A stretch of DNA of 64,000 nt from VAZQ01 sp963739385 (lineage in GTDB: Bacteria; Pseudomonadota; Alphaproteobacteria; Rhizobiales; Xanthobacteraceae), in the NCBI GenBank assembly GCA_963739385.1, contig CAVUAI010000053.1:248001-312000 (forward strand), read 5' to 3'. A model generated the notes under the pieces. It did not search any database. It saw only the letters and a list, made by a program, of their open reading frames with translations, and had not been told where the DNA came from. The translations under genes were made by a program, and so were the position numbers. This document shows, piece after piece, positions 16,165 through 25,544 of the stretch. Numbering within the stretch: position 1 is the stretch's first letter; every line of letters begins with the position of its first letter.

Positions 16165-17040
16165 CTATTTCTCGTTCTCGATCGGATTTGAGAGCACCCC
16201 GATGCCCTCGATGTCGATCTCGCAGACGTCGCCCTGCTTCATCCAGACCGGATTGGGCTTGCGCGCGTGGCCCACGCCCGAAGGTGTGCCGGTGAAAACG
16301 ATGTCGCCGGGCTCGAGCGTGATCCCCTGGGTGACATAGGCGATGGTTTCGGCGATCGGAAACATCATGTTGTCGGTGTTGTCCGACTGCATGACCTCGC
16401 CGTTGAGGCGGGTCTGGATTTTCAGCCCCTTGCCGCCGGGCGGCACCTCGTCGGCGGTGACCATCCATGGGCCGAAACCGCCGGTGCGATCGAAATTCTT
16501 GCCCATGTCCCACTGCGTGGTCTTGCGCTGATATTCGCGCACCGAGCCTTCGTTGCCGCAGGAGTAGCCGGCGATGCAGGAATAGGCATTGTCCACGGTC
16601 AGATGTTTGGCGCGCTTGCCGACGACGAAGATGAGCTCGGCCTCGTAGTCGAGCGTCTCCGACGCCTTCGGACGGACGATCGGCTGCCCGTGGGGCACGA
16701 GCGAGCTGTTGCCGCGCATGAAGATGGTCGGAAATTTCGGGATGTTGTCGCGTTGCGAACCTTCCTTCACGTGTTCGAGATAGTTGAGTCCGAGGCAGAT
16801 GACCTTACCGGGCGTCGCCACCGGCAGACCGTATTTGAGGCCCTTGAGCGGCCGGCGCGCTCTCGCTGCCGCGCGCTTGGCTGCATCCTTGAGCGGCGAG
16901 AGATCGCCGTTGTCGCGGCGCAGGTAATCGCCGAGATCGGCGGGTATCTTGTTGTCGACTGCCTGCAGATCAATCACCTGATCGCCATCGACCACACCCA
17001 GATGGAGCGCCCCGTTGGCTTCGAAACCGACGATTCTCAT
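16165..17040 (-). CDS. Fumarylacetoacetate hydrolase family protein
   Basis: 291 residues with the FAH C-terminal catalytic domain: VICLGLNYLEH, FMRGNSSLVPHGQPIV, metal ligands in LDYEAELIFVVGK, and DNMMFPIAETIAYVT, FTGTPSGVGH. The N-terminal 70 residues are the small FAH-N part. Members hydrolyse fumarylpyruvate, acylpyruvates or decarboxylate related oxoacids. Being in the same run as a gentisate-dioxygenase-type gene, fumarylpyruvate or maleylpyruvate hydrolysis is the best guess. First gene of the minus-strand run that continues into both reductases and the SDR. Confidence 0.88.
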   Translation of the reverse strand: MRIVGFEANGALHLGVVDGDQVIDLQAVDNKIPADLGDYLRRDNGDLSPLKDAAKRAAARARRPLKGLKYGLPVATPGKVICLGLNYLEHVKEGSQRDNIPKFPTIFMRGNSSLVPHGQPIVRPKASETLDYEAELIFVVGKRAKHLTVDNAYSCIAGYSCGNEGSVREYQRKTTQWDMGKNFDRTGGFGPWMVTADEVPPGGKGLKIQTRLNGEVMQSDNTDNMMFPIAETIAYVTQGITLEPGDIVFTGTPSGVGHARKPNPVWMKQGDVCEIDIEGIGVLSNPIENEK

Positions 17041-17129
17041 GTCTACTCCCTCGCTTGGTTCGGGTCCGGTAGTAAGCGCAGCCCGCGCGAAGCGCCAGCG
17101 GAATCGGACACGCCATGTTCAGGGAATGC

Positions 17130-18041
17130 CTATGCGGCGCGGGCGAGAAAGTGCGCGCGCAATAGCTCGCGGCCGGCAAGCCCCGCCTGCAGGTTCCACG
17201 CATTCACGACAGCGAGGCGAAAGCCGCCCGGTGGCATGGCATGGCGCTCCGGATCCCAGTTCTCGTGGAACGTGATCTGCACGCTCGACACGCCGGGCAT
17301 GCGGCGTACCTCTTCGGCAAGCTCCGGCGGAGGGTGGCGGTAGCGCGGACCATGCGGCCCGAACAACACGGCGCTGTAGCCATCCCGCCGATCGCCATCG
17401 GCGAAGTCCCAACGGTGCCTGGCGTAGAGGTCGACAACCGCATCGACCCAGCCCGCACCGTAGAGATCGGGCCATTGATCGCTCATGCGCAGATGCACTT
17501 CGATCATGCGGCCGCCGATGGTCTCGGTATTGAGGATGCCGGTATAGCCCGCGAGATGACGGCGGATCCACCTGCCGCAATAATCCTCGATGGCCGGGTC
17601 CGCCGCCGCATGGACCGTCCAGTAGTCGAACGTGCCTTCGCCGCTCGGCCGGCCCGTGACATGGCGCCACCAGCGCGGCTCGCCTTCGACCACCGCCACA
17701 TCCGAGCTGACGTGGCGTCCCTCGAGCAGGATCGTCCACATGTGGCCCGGCGTGAGGACCTGCTCGTACTCCGCTTCCGAATGCAGGACCCGGCTCGCAA
17801 TACCCATGCCCTTGAGATTGATGATCGGCTTCGAGAATGTCGGGAAGCGCGTCGGCGGCACGCCGTGCGGGCCGGCATCGAGCCCCTGGCTGTGTGCGAT
17901 CGCGATCTTGTCGTACACCCAGCGGTGGGCCGGATACCAAAGCCAGGCGTCGCTGTCTTCGGTCGGAATGTTCACGTCGGCAGGACAGGCGGCGTGCTCG
18001 AAATACTGCAGGCGCCACGGGTCGGCTTCGCAGATCGGCAT
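17130..18041 (-). CDS. Conserved hypothetical protein, possibly ATP-grasp-like
   Basis: 303 residues with strongly patterned conserved-looking segments: TFSKPIINLKGMG (about 85-97), WTILLEGRHVSSDVAVVEG, GTFDYWTV, TETIGGRMIEVHLR (about 175-188) and DQWPDLYGAGW. The order of a KPI lysine strand, a LLEG acidic strand and an E-x-H-containing ETIGG..EVHLR segment resembles the ATP-grasp fold, but I cannot confirm this from sequence alone. No signal peptide. It is 89 bp upstream of the FAH-family gene on the same strand. Function unknown. Confidence 0.7.
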   Translation of the reverse strand: MPICEADPWRLQYFEHAACPADVNIPTEDSDAWLWYPAHRWVYDKIAIAHSQGLDAGPHGVPPTRFPTFSKPIINLKGMGIASRVLHSEAEYEQVLTPGHMWTILLEGRHVSSDVAVVEGEPRWWRHVTGRPSGEGTFDYWTVHAAADPAIEDYCGRWIRRHLAGYTGILNTETIGGRMIEVHLRMSDQWPDLYGAGWVDAVVDLYARHRWDFADGDRRDGYSAVLFGPHGPRYRHPPPELAEEVRRMPGVSSVQITFHENWDPERHAMPPGGFRLAVVNAWNLQAGLAGRELLRAHFLARAA

Positions 18042-18129
18042 GGGAGCGAGCGTATGCCGGTTGGCGCGTCAGGGAAATCCGGGAGGGGCCAGAATCGTCG
18101 GGGACAGGTCTGCGCGCCGCTGCGGCCGG

Positions 18130-19104
18130 CTAGAGGTCGTCGAGCGCGAGCGCATGGATCGAAAAATTTGCGCCGGCATCGGTCCAGGCCGCGACCGGAC
18201 GCCAGCCCGACCCGCGCGCCAAGGCGGCGAACGATTCGAGCGAGTACTTGTAGCTGTTCTCCGTGTGGATGGTCTCTCCTGCGCGGAATTCGATGCTGCG
18301 GCCGGCCACCCTCACCTTCTGACGTTTCTTGCTGGCCAGGTGCATTTCGATGCGGTGGCGCTCGGAATTGTAGAAGGCGTGGTGGCTGAAGCTTGCAAGG
18401 TCGAAATCGGCGCCGAGCTCGCGATTGATGCGGGCGAGCAGGTTGAGATTGAACTTTGCCGTAACGCCGGCGCGATCGTTATAGGCGGCATGGAGCACGC
18501 CCGGATCCTTGACCAGGTCGACGCCGATGATGAGGTTCGCGCCGGGGCCCAGCATGCGCGCGGCATGGCGAAGGAACGAGCAGGCCTCATGCGGCTCGAA
18601 ATTGCCGATGGTCGATCCGGGAAAGAAGCCGGTATGCGCCATGTCGGAGGTCGCGGCCGGCAAGGCGAATGGCTGCGTGAAATCGGCCTCGACCGGAAGC
18701 ACCGCGAGCCGCGGATAGTCGCGTCGCAGCTCTTCCGCCTCCTGGAGGAGCATCTCGGAGGAAATATCGACCGGCACGTAGGCCGCGATCGCCGGCGCAG
18801 CCGCGAGCAGGATTCTCACCTTCTTGCTAGAGCCGCTGCCGAATTCGATCAAGGCCGAGCCGGTGGCAAAGAATTGCGCGATGTCCCCCGCGCGCTCGCG
18901 CAGCAGCGCGAGCTCAACGCGGGTCGGATAGTATTCCGGTTGCTCGGTGATCTGCTCGAAGAGGCGCGCTCCGGCCTCGTCGTAGAAATATTTCGGCGGG
19001 AGGCGCTTGGGGCGTGCCGTCAGTCCGCCAACTACATCGCGTGCGAATAATGAATCCGCCTCCGCAGGCTCATAACGAAGAGCAGCACCGGTCGTCGCAG
19101 CCAT
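18130..19104 (-). CDS. egtD: L-histidine N-alpha-methyltransferase EgtD
   Basis: 324 residues, standard EgtD length. Methyltransferase motifs: IEFGSGSSKKVRILL (SAM loop, about 87-101), YVPVDISSEML, FFPGSTIGNF and LIIGVDLVKD; YFYDEAGARLFEQIT and EYYPTR near the N-terminus are typical of the family. It trimethylates histidine to hercynine, the first step of ergothioneine synthesis. It starts 32 bp after the egtB stop on the same strand, forming an egtB-egtD operon. Confident. Confidence 0.94.
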   Translation of the reverse strand: MAATTGAALRYEPAEADSLFARDVVGGLTARPKRLPPKYFYDEAGARLFEQITEQPEYYPTRVELALLRERAGDIAQFFATGSALIEFGSGSSKKVRILLAAAPAIAAYVPVDISSEMLLQEAEELRRDYPRLAVLPVEADFTQPFALPAATSDMAHTGFFPGSTIGNFEPHEACSFLRHAARMLGPGANLIIGVDLVKDPGVLHAAYNDRAGVTAKFNLNLLARINRELGADFDLASFSHHAFYNSERHRIEMHLASKKRQKVRVAGRSIEFRAGETIHTENSYKYSLESFAALARGSGWRPVAAWTDAGANFSIHALALDDL

Positions 19105-19136
19105 CCTCAGCTCCAGCTGTCACGCGCCGCGCGCGT

Positions 19137-20408
19137 TCATCCGACATAATCCAACAGCCTGAGCCCGCTGAACTGCCAGCGCGCCGGCGGATAGAAGAAA
19201 TTCCGATAGCTCGCCCGCGCGTGGCCGCGCGGCGTCGCATGCGAGCTTCCTCGCAAGACCATCTGGTTGATCATGAACTTGCCGTTGTACTCGCCGAGCG
19301 CACCTTCTGCCGCGCGGAAGCCGGGATAGGGCAGATAGGCGCTGCGCGTCCACTGCCACGCCACGCCGAAGGCGTCGTCGAGCAGACCGGCCCGGGCGGC
19401 GACCTCCCATTCCGCCTCGGTCGGCAGATGCTTTCCGGCCCAGCGCGCGAACGCGTCCGCCTCGTAGTAGCTGACGTGAACAACGGACGCGTCGGGATCG
19501 ACGGGACGAAGCCCGCCCAGAGTGAAGGCCCACCACACGCCGTCGCGCTCGCGCCAATATCCAGGCGCGTTCCAGCTCTCGGCCTCGACCGTGGCCCAGC
19601 CGTCGGAGAGCCACAGCGACGGCGTGGCATAGCCGCCGTCCGCCATGAATTCGAGCCATTGCGCATTCTTCACGAGGCTGCGCGCGATGCACGCCGGCTG
19701 CAGCAGAACGTCGTGCGCGGGACGTTCGTTGTCGAAACAATACCCTTCATCCTCGAAACCGATCCTGTGTATTCCAGTCGGCAATTCCGCAAAGCCAGCC
19801 GAAGGCGATCGCGTATGCGGCGCTGCCCACTTGGGCTCGTAAGCGGGCGCGACGGGGTTCTGCGCGAAGGCATGGAGGATATCGGTGAGGAGGAGTTCCT
19901 GGTGCTGCTGCTCGTGATGCAGGGCGATCTCCAGGATGCGCACAACCTCCGCCAGTCGGGACTCCTCGGCGCTCGCCAATAGTTGTTCGACCGCCTCGTC
20001 GACATGGGCGCGGAACGCCGCGACCTGGGCGCAGTCCGGCCGCGTGACGAGGCCACGTTGGGGCCGCGCGTGGCGCGGGCCCGCGGCCACATAATAGGAG
20101 TTGAAGAGATAGCCGAATTGCGGATCGAAGAGACGATACTCCGCGAGATGCGGGACCAGGAGGAATTGCTCCAGGAACCAGGTGGTATGCGCCCGATGCC
20201 ACTTCGTCGGACTCGCATCGGACATCGACTGCACCACCTGATCCTCAGGCGTAAGCCGGCCGGCGCGCCGCTCGGTCTCCGCACGCACGGCGCGGAACGA
20301 ATCCGCCCAGACGAGCCGGGGATCGTTCTGAGTCGCGTTTTGGACGGTGGAGGCACCACCTTCGTCGCGTGGGCGACGAAGGACGGAGGGTGATGTCGCG
20401 GGCGGCAT
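19137..20408 (-). CDS. egtB: Ergothioneine biosynthesis sulfoxide synthase EgtB
   Basis: 423 residues: N-terminal DinB-like iron-binding domain with histidines in KWHRAHTTWFLEQ (about 70-82) and ALHHEQQHQEL (about 173-183), then a C-terminal formylglycine-enzyme-like domain (GIHRIGFED, AFARWAGKHLPTEAEWEVAAR, WQWTRSAYLPY, GSSHATPRGHARASYRNFF). EgtB oxidatively joins cysteine or gamma-glutamylcysteine to hercynine. It is upstream of egtD in the same operon. No egtA, egtC or egtE is seen nearby, as usual for alphaproteobacterial loci; the remaining steps may be encoded elsewhere. Confidence 0.94.
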   Translation of the reverse strand: MPPATSPSVLRRPRDEGGASTVQNATQNDPRLVWADSFRAVRAETERRAGRLTPEDQVVQSMSDASPTKWHRAHTTWFLEQFLLVPHLAEYRLFDPQFGYLFNSYYVAAGPRHARPQRGLVTRPDCAQVAAFRAHVDEAVEQLLASAEESRLAEVVRILEIALHHEQQHQELLLTDILHAFAQNPVAPAYEPKWAAPHTRSPSAGFAELPTGIHRIGFEDEGYCFDNERPAHDVLLQPACIARSLVKNAQWLEFMADGGYATPSLWLSDGWATVEAESWNAPGYWRERDGVWWAFTLGGLRPVDPDASVVHVSYYEADAFARWAGKHLPTEAEWEVAARAGLLDDAFGVAWQWTRSAYLPYPGFRAAEGALGEYNGKFMINQMVLRGSSHATPRGHARASYRNFFYPPARWQFSGLRLLDYVG

Positions 20409-20692
20409 GCCCTGTCCCGGGTTGGAGAAATCCAGATATGTTCGGTGACAAGAAACTGCTTTGGGCTATCGATTGTTCCGTAATTATACGCGAACCGCCA
20501 AAAGTGGAATGCGGCTCGCGGATATTTTATGTGACGTGAGCCGGCCGAACCCAGACAGAAAAATCGAGACTCTTGTGTAGTTTAGGCGCCCCCTCGACCC
20601 CGCGTCGCCGGCCTGGGAGGAGCGAACGCCCGACACGGGTACCAGGCCGGACCAGCGAATCGGCCGGTCGCTCGTAGCGCCGGCCGCGCCGA

Positions 20693-21217
20693 TCACTTGA
20701 CCGCGCCGACGCCCGCGGCCGCCGCCGTGCCGTCCTGCTGTCCGGTACCGCCGCTCGCACCGATCGCGCCGATGATCTTGCCGTTGAGGGTAATCGGAAG
20801 GCCGCCTTCGGACGCCACCGGCTTTTCCGGGAAGGTCGTGAACGCGGTATTGCCGGCCGCGTATTGATCCGCGAACACCTTGCTCGGCCGCCGGAACATC
20901 GCTGCGGTGCGCGCCTTGCCCTGGGCAATTTCTCCCGACGCCATCTGGGTGCCGTCCATGCGCTCGAAATAGACGAGCTCGCCGGCGGGACCGACGATGG
21001 CAAACGCCATGCGCCAGTTGTTCTTCTTCGCCTCCGCGAATGCGGCCGCCGCGGCGGCCTTCGCCTGGTCATTCGTAATGGGCGGCCCGTAGTCGGGAGG
21101 AGCCGCGGCAGCAGCAGGTGGCGGTGACGCGGACGGCGCGGGCTGCTGCGCAAGGGCCGTGGCGCCGTACGCCAGCGCCGAGCCGATGCTGAGCGCGATC
21201 AAGACATGAAGTCGCAT
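20693..21217 (-). CDS. Exported heme-binding protein (GlcG/HbpS family)
   Basis: 174 residues with a signal peptide (about 1-23, ending ALA-QQ), a Pro/Ala-rich linker and a GlcG/HbpS domain: AFAEAKKNNWRMAFAIVGPAGELVYFERMDG, then GIAQGKARTAAMFRR-type helix, GGLPITLNGKIIGAIGASGGTG near the C-terminus. HbpS-type proteins bind heme or are found with glycolate and alcohol oxidation systems; the ligand here is not known. ATG at 21217 chosen because the signal peptide starts there. Confidence 0.85.
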   Translation of the reverse strand: MRLHVLIALSIGSALAYGATALAQQPAPSASPPPAAAAAPPDYGPPITNDQAKAAAAAAFAEAKKNNWRMAFAIVGPAGELVYFERMDGTQMASGEIAQGKARTAAMFRRPSKVFADQYAAGNTAFTTFPEKPVASEGGLPITLNGKIIGAIGASGGTGQQDGTAAAAGVGAVK

Positions 21218-21551
21218 GGTCCTGTCTCCACCTGGTTTGTCGGCGGTCCGTTCTGTCGGAATGGAAAGCCGCCCTGGCATTGTCGTGGTTTGGCGGGTTT
21301 TTCTGCGGCAACCGGTTTCCACCCCGCCGAATCCGGGGCTCGCCTACCGGAACCCTATGATCGCGGTGTCATGATGTTGTCGAAAATTCGTCGTCTCTGA
21401 ACCGCACGCCGATGAGCCATATTGTTGCAGGGTCACAATCAACAGTTTTCACCGACCCCCGGTCAGGATAGGCGAGTTGCCGTTCCACGAGCAAGAAGTG
21501 CCGCCGCAGAAACGCGGCGAGAATGGGGCCGGTAACCCGCGAGGGGGTACC
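21218..21551. other. Intergenic region, no gene seen
   Basis: 334 bp between the divergent heme-binding protein and transglycosylase genes. It must hold both promoters. I see no strong palindrome or ORF; the GAGGGGG at about 21541-21547 is the likely ribosome-binding site of the plus-strand gene. Confidence 0.5.
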
Positions 21552-22787
21552 ATGGCAGTGCGAAGGGTGGCGAGGCAGATGATGCGATCGGCTTGGGCTG
21601 TGACGGCGGCGCTGCTGGTGGGAATTCCGACCGCGGCATGGGCACAGGCGAATTGCCGCAACACCGCCGCCTTCGAACCTTGGCTCGCCAATTTCAGGAA
21701 GGAAGCGGCTGCCAAGGGCATTTCCTCAACCAGCATCGCCGCCGCGTCGCCCTATCTGGTGCTTGACCAGCGCATCATCAATATCGACCGCGGCCAGCGC
21801 TTCTTCGCCCAGAACTTCCTTGAAATTTCCGACAAGATGCTGGCCGGGGGACGCCTGCCGGGCGGCGCCGCCCAGATCAAGAAGCATCAGGCGCTGTTCG
21901 CGCGCGAGGAGAAGGACTTCGGTGTACCCGCTTCGGTCATCACCGCCTTCTGGGGCCTCGAGAGTGATTTCGGCGCCGGCCAGGGGAAGGATCAGGCGAT
22001 CAAGTCGCTGGTCACGCTTGCCTACGACTGTCGGCGGCCGGAGATGTTTCGCGGGCATTTGTTCGATGCCCTGCGGCTGATCGAGAGCGGCGACCTGCGC
22101 GCCGACGAAATGATCGGCTCGTGGGCTGGCGAGCTTGGCCAGACGCAGATGATGCCGTCCGAATATATGGCGCACGCCATCGACTACGACGGCGATGGCA
22201 AGCGCAACCTCATCAAGAGCGTGCCGGACGTGATCGGCTCGACCGGCAAATACCTCGTGCACCTGGGCTGGAAGCGCGGCGAGCCCTGGCTGCAGGAGGT
22301 CCGCCTCCCCGCCAACCTTCCTTGGAAGGAGGCTGATCTTTCTGTGCAGCATCCGCGCTCGAAATGGGCGGCCTGGGGCGTGACCCGCGCCGACGGCAAG
22401 CCGCTGCCGAACGACAGCATGCCGGGCTCGGTAGTGCTCCCGCTGGGAAGGTTCGGACCTTCCTTTCTCGCCTATGACAATTTTCAAGCCTATTTGAAGT
22501 GGAACCAGTCGCTCAATTATTCCCTGACCGCGGCCTATTACGCCACACGCCTCGACGGCGCACCGCCCATGCACCGCGGCAGTCCGAATATTCCAAAGAT
22601 CACATTCGAGGAGACCCGCGAGCTGCAACAGCTGCTGGAAAAGCGCGGCTACGACGTCGGCCGCGTCGATGGCGTGCTCGGGCTCAAGAGCCGCTCCGCC
22701 ATCCGCGAGATGCAGATCAAGTTCGGCCTGCCAGCCGACGGCTGGCCGACCGAGGAATTGCTCGCCCAGGTGCGCACGGGACGATAG
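21552..22787 (+). CDS. Lytic murein transglycosylase (MltB family) with peptidoglycan-binding domain
   Basis: 411 residues: signal peptide (about 1-32, ending AWA-QA), an SLT2/MltB catalytic domain with the acidic residue in FWGLESDFGAGQGKD and ELGQTQMMPSEYM, DYDGDGKRNL, DVIGSTGKYLVHLGWKRG, and a C-terminal PG_binding_1 domain (about 343-409: LQQLLEKRGYDVGRVDGVLG, SAIREMQIKFGLPADGWP). It cleaves peptidoglycan glycan strands to anhydro-muropeptides in the periplasm. ATG 21552 is preferred: good ribosome-binding site and immediate signal peptide. Confidence 0.93.
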   Translation: MAVRRVARQMMRSAWAVTAALLVGIPTAAWAQANCRNTAAFEPWLANFRKEAAAKGISSTSIAAASPYLVLDQRIINIDRGQRFFAQNFLEISDKMLAGGRLPGGAAQIKKHQALFAREEKDFGVPASVITAFWGLESDFGAGQGKDQAIKSLVTLAYDCRRPEMFRGHLFDALRLIESGDLRADEMIGSWAGELGQTQMMPSEYMAHAIDYDGDGKRNLIKSVPDVIGSTGKYLVHLGWKRGEPWLQEVRLPANLPWKEADLSVQHPRSKWAAWGVTRADGKPLPNDSMPGSVVLPLGRFGPSFLAYDNFQAYLKWNQSLNYSLTAAYYATRLDGAPPMHRGSPNIPKITFEETRELQQLLEKRGYDVGRVDGVLGLKSRSAIREMQIKFGLPADGWPTEELLAQVRTGR

Positions 22788-22871
22788 TGCTTGAGGCGGG
22801 CGCCACTCCGCCTTGCCGTGGCTTGACTTTCGCTGGCGCCATCGCCCCAGCGATCCACGATAGAACTCGGA

Positions 22872-23690
22872 TCACGCCACTTCCAATAAGATTTCAGCGG
22901 TACGCTCCGGCATGTCGATCATGACCTCGTGGCCGCACGGCATTTCGAACGTGCGCCAGGACGGATCGCCCTTCACTTTGGCATAGGCCCTCTCGAAATT
23001 GGGATTGTCGTAGCCGGTCGCCCGGACATAGGTCTTCTTCGGCACGCGGTCGCGCGCGCCCGTCAATCGGATCGGTGTGAAGGCAACGCCGATCGGCTGC
23101 GCCGTGAATTTCTCCTGCACCCAAGCCTGGTCTTTCTCGTTGACCTTCCAAACCGACGGATGCGGCGGCGGCCGTGACACTTCCGCCCTCTTCAGGGCCT
23201 CCTCGATCTCGGCGCGGCTACGCGGCGAGTTGGTGTCGAGCACGCGCTGACCGTTCTCCGGCATGAAGGCATCGAGAAACACGATCGAGGAGATTTGCTT
23301 CTCGACCTTTTCCGCCACGCCCGAGACGATCCATCCGCCGTAGGAGTGACCAACAAGCACGACGCTGTCGAGGTTCTCCCAGCGGATGACGTTGACCACG
23401 TCGGCGATGTGGGTGTCGAGCGTGATCATGCCGCTCATGAGGTGGGAGCGTTCGCCGAGGCCGGTCAGGGTGGGCGTAAACACCTTATGCCCACGCTGCT
23501 CCAAGCGGTCGGCGACGCGCCGATAGCACCAGCCGCCGGCCGAAGCGCCGTGCACGAGAACGAAGGTCTTGCGGTCGCCTTGCGCCCGCGCGGGAGGTGT
23601 CGTTGCACTCAGCGCTGCGCCGGCCAGTCCCGCTCCGATGCCACCGAGCAGCAACCGGCGCGTCGACGAAGCTTGCGTGTCGTCCATCAA
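22872..23690 (-). CDS. Tat-exported alpha/beta hydrolase
   Basis: 272 residues beginning with a twin-arginine signal (SSTRRLLLGGIGAGLAG, then ARA-QG). The mature part has FVLVHGASAGGWCYRRV (oxyanion loop), nucleophile elbow VGHSYGG with the catalytic Ser, and CGHEVMIDMP with the His. It resembles the salicylate-esterase / methylesterase-like hydrolases of the alpha/beta fold. Substrate unknown, probably a small ester or amide in the periplasm. It runs convergent with the transglycosylase gene and just downstream of the MetE-like gene. Confidence 0.88.
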   Translation of the reverse strand: MMDDTQASSTRRLLLGGIGAGLAGAALSATTPPARAQGDRKTFVLVHGASAGGWCYRRVADRLEQRGHKVFTPTLTGLGERSHLMSGMITLDTHIADVVNVIRWENLDSVVLVGHSYGGWIVSGVAEKVEKQISSIVFLDAFMPENGQRVLDTNSPRSRAEIEEALKRAEVSRPPPHPSVWKVNEKDQAWVQEKFTAQPIGVAFTPIRLTGARDRVPKKTYVRATGYDNPNFERAYAKVKGDPSWRTFEMPCGHEVMIDMPERTAEILLEVA

Positions 23691-23726
23691 CTGCTCCCAA
23701 AATTTCCGGCCGGCTTCTTGCCTCGC

Positions 23727-24881
23727 CTATTTTGCCCACAACTGCTTGCTCGCGATCTTCGCGCCGTCCGCGAGCGACTGGAGCTTGGCCCACACGATGC
23801 TCGGATGGACCTCCTTCGAACCCGCAAAGGTGGCAAAACCGCAATCGGAGCCGGCGATCACGTTCTCGCGTCCGACCACATTGGCGTACCGCGTGATGCG
23901 CTGGGCGACGAGCTCGGGATGCTCCACCAGCACCGTCGAGTGGCTGATGACGCCGGGGATCAACGCCTTGCCCTCCGGCAGCTTGGTGCTCTTCCACAGC
24001 TCCCATTCGTGCTCGTGGCGTGGGTTCGCAGCCTCGAAGGAATAGGCGCCGGCGCGGATCTTCAGGACGATGTCGACGACGTCCTTGAGCTCCATGTCGT
24101 GGATGCGAGGCCCCATATTAATGCCGTAGCAGGTGTGGTGACGGATTTTCTCCGGCGGGATGTTGCGCAGGGCATGGTTGAGCGCCTCGACCCTTCCCTC
24201 GGCCCATTTGCGGCATTGCGCCAGGGTGAGGTCGGGTTCCTTGATCCAGTAGGTAACGAGATGCGGGTCGTCGACCTGCAGCAGGAAGCCCGCATTCACG
24301 ATCGCCTCGTATTCCTCGCGCAGGGCATCGGCAATGGCGAACAAATATTCCTCTTCGGTCTTGTAGTAGCCGTTGCGCTGCCAATCCGCGGCGCTGGTCG
24401 GCGAAATGGCCGGCATGAACACCTCCGCCGGCTTCGCGCCGTTGAGCGCCGCCTTGAGATTGTCGATGTCGACCTGCAACAGCGCTTTGCCGCGGTAGGT
24501 GATGGGCGCGGTGCAGACCATATGGTTCTGGCGCGCCGCCGCATGCCCCTCGGCGTAAAACTCGGGAAACGACCTGGCTTCGCGCGAACCTGACCACGGG
24601 CTCGCGCGCGGCACCTCGGTGTCGACTTCGAAGCCGCCGAGGCGCTCGTTGACATACGAGACGAAGCTCGGCTTGCCGAACTCGCCGTCGTCGATGATGT
24701 CGATGCCGAGCTCGACCTGCTTGTGCACGATCTCGGCCACCGCGGCACGCAGGCGTGCGGCGTGAGCCTTGTCGTCGACGGGCGTGCCCTGCTCCTTGGC
24801 TTGCACCACTGCGAGCAGGTCTGCCGGACGCGGCAGGCTTCCGACATGGGTGGTGAGAATTCGATCGCTGCTTCTTTTCAT
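23727..24881 (-). CDS. MetE-like (cobalamin-independent methionine synthase II family) protein
   Basis: 384 residues corresponding to the C-terminal catalytic half of MetE. The zinc-site pattern is kept: HTC in RHHTCYGINMG and Cys in AGSDCGF; TTHVGSLPRP near the N-terminus and DDGEFGKPSF are typical. True MetE is about 750 residues, so this is one of the short paralogues found in catabolic settings that move methyl or alkyl groups to or from thiols; the real substrate is unknown. ATG at 24881 fits the family start. Its start is divergent from a cupin gene 142 bp away. Confidence 0.85.
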   Translation of the reverse strand: MKRSSDRILTTHVGSLPRPADLLAVVQAKEQGTPVDDKAHAARLRAAVAEIVHKQVELGIDIIDDGEFGKPSFVSYVNERLGGFEVDTEVPRASPWSGSREARSFPEFYAEGHAAARQNHMVCTAPITYRGKALLQVDIDNLKAALNGAKPAEVFMPAISPTSAADWQRNGYYKTEEEYLFAIADALREEYEAIVNAGFLLQVDDPHLVTYWIKEPDLTLAQCRKWAEGRVEALNHALRNIPPEKIRHHTCYGINMGPRIHDMELKDVVDIVLKIRAGAYSFEAANPRHEHEWELWKSTKLPEGKALIPGVISHSTVLVEHPELVAQRITRYANVVGRENVIAGSDCGFATFAGSKEVHPSIVWAKLQSLADGAKIASKQLWAK

Positions 24882-25023
24882 GGGTTCGTTGCCCGTCGTT
24901 TCCTGACTTGGGTGTCTTGCCCCCTCGTCGCAGGCCGTTCGATAGTGTACCTCACGGCGCCGCGTGCGGCCACGCGGCGCCCAAGGCAATGCGCGCGAGC
25001 GCCGATCGCACAGGGAGACGAGG

Positions 25024-25500
25024 ATGTCGCTGAAAATCAGGCGGGTCGTGACCGGGCATGACGACAGCGGCCGCGCGGTGATCGCCGTCGACGAAATCTG
25101 CAAGAACGTGATGTCGCGGCGGCCGAACCACGAGAGCTGCGTGGTCTGGTCGACCGGGTCGTTTCCCGCCGACAACTCCAGCGATGACGACGGCGGGACA
25201 CGACCGGTCGCGACCGTCGATCCCGGCGGCACCGTGTTCCGCATCGGCTGCTATCATCCGGGCGTCGCCCCGCGCAACCACCGCACCGAATCGATCGACT
25301 ACGCCATCGTAATGTCGGGCGAGATCGAGATGGAGATCGACGGAGCGACGGTACGGCTGCGCGCAGGCGACGTCCTCGTCCAGCGCGGCACCATCCACAA
25401 CTGGACCAATCCCGGGACGGAACCCTGCATCATCGCCTTCGTGCTGGTGGCGGCGAAACCGGTCGAGCGGGCGGGCAAGGTTATGGGCGCCACGGGTTGA
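25024..25500 (+). CDS. Small cupin-domain protein
   Basis: 158-residue single cupin: YHPGVAPRNHRTESIDYAIVMSGEIEMEID contains the first metal motif and GDVLVQRGTIHNWTNPG the second. Such proteins can be isomerases, lyases or oxygenases; here no further clue exists. ATG at 25024 is preceded by GACGAGG and starts the conserved part; the open frame from 24964 has no coding look. Followed after 44 bp by a TctC receptor gene on the same strand, suggesting a small catabolic operon. Confidence 0.82.
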   Translation: MSLKIRRVVTGHDDSGRAVIAVDEICKNVMSRRPNHESCVVWSTGSFPADNSSDDDGGTRPVATVDPGGTVFRIGCYHPGVAPRNHRTESIDYAIVMSGEIEMEIDGATVRLRAGDVLVQRGTIHNWTNPGTEPCIIAFVLVAAKPVERAGKVMGATG

Positions 25501-25544
25501 CGCGCCAGTCGGCAAGAAACGTTAAAGCTCTTTGGGAGGACGCC

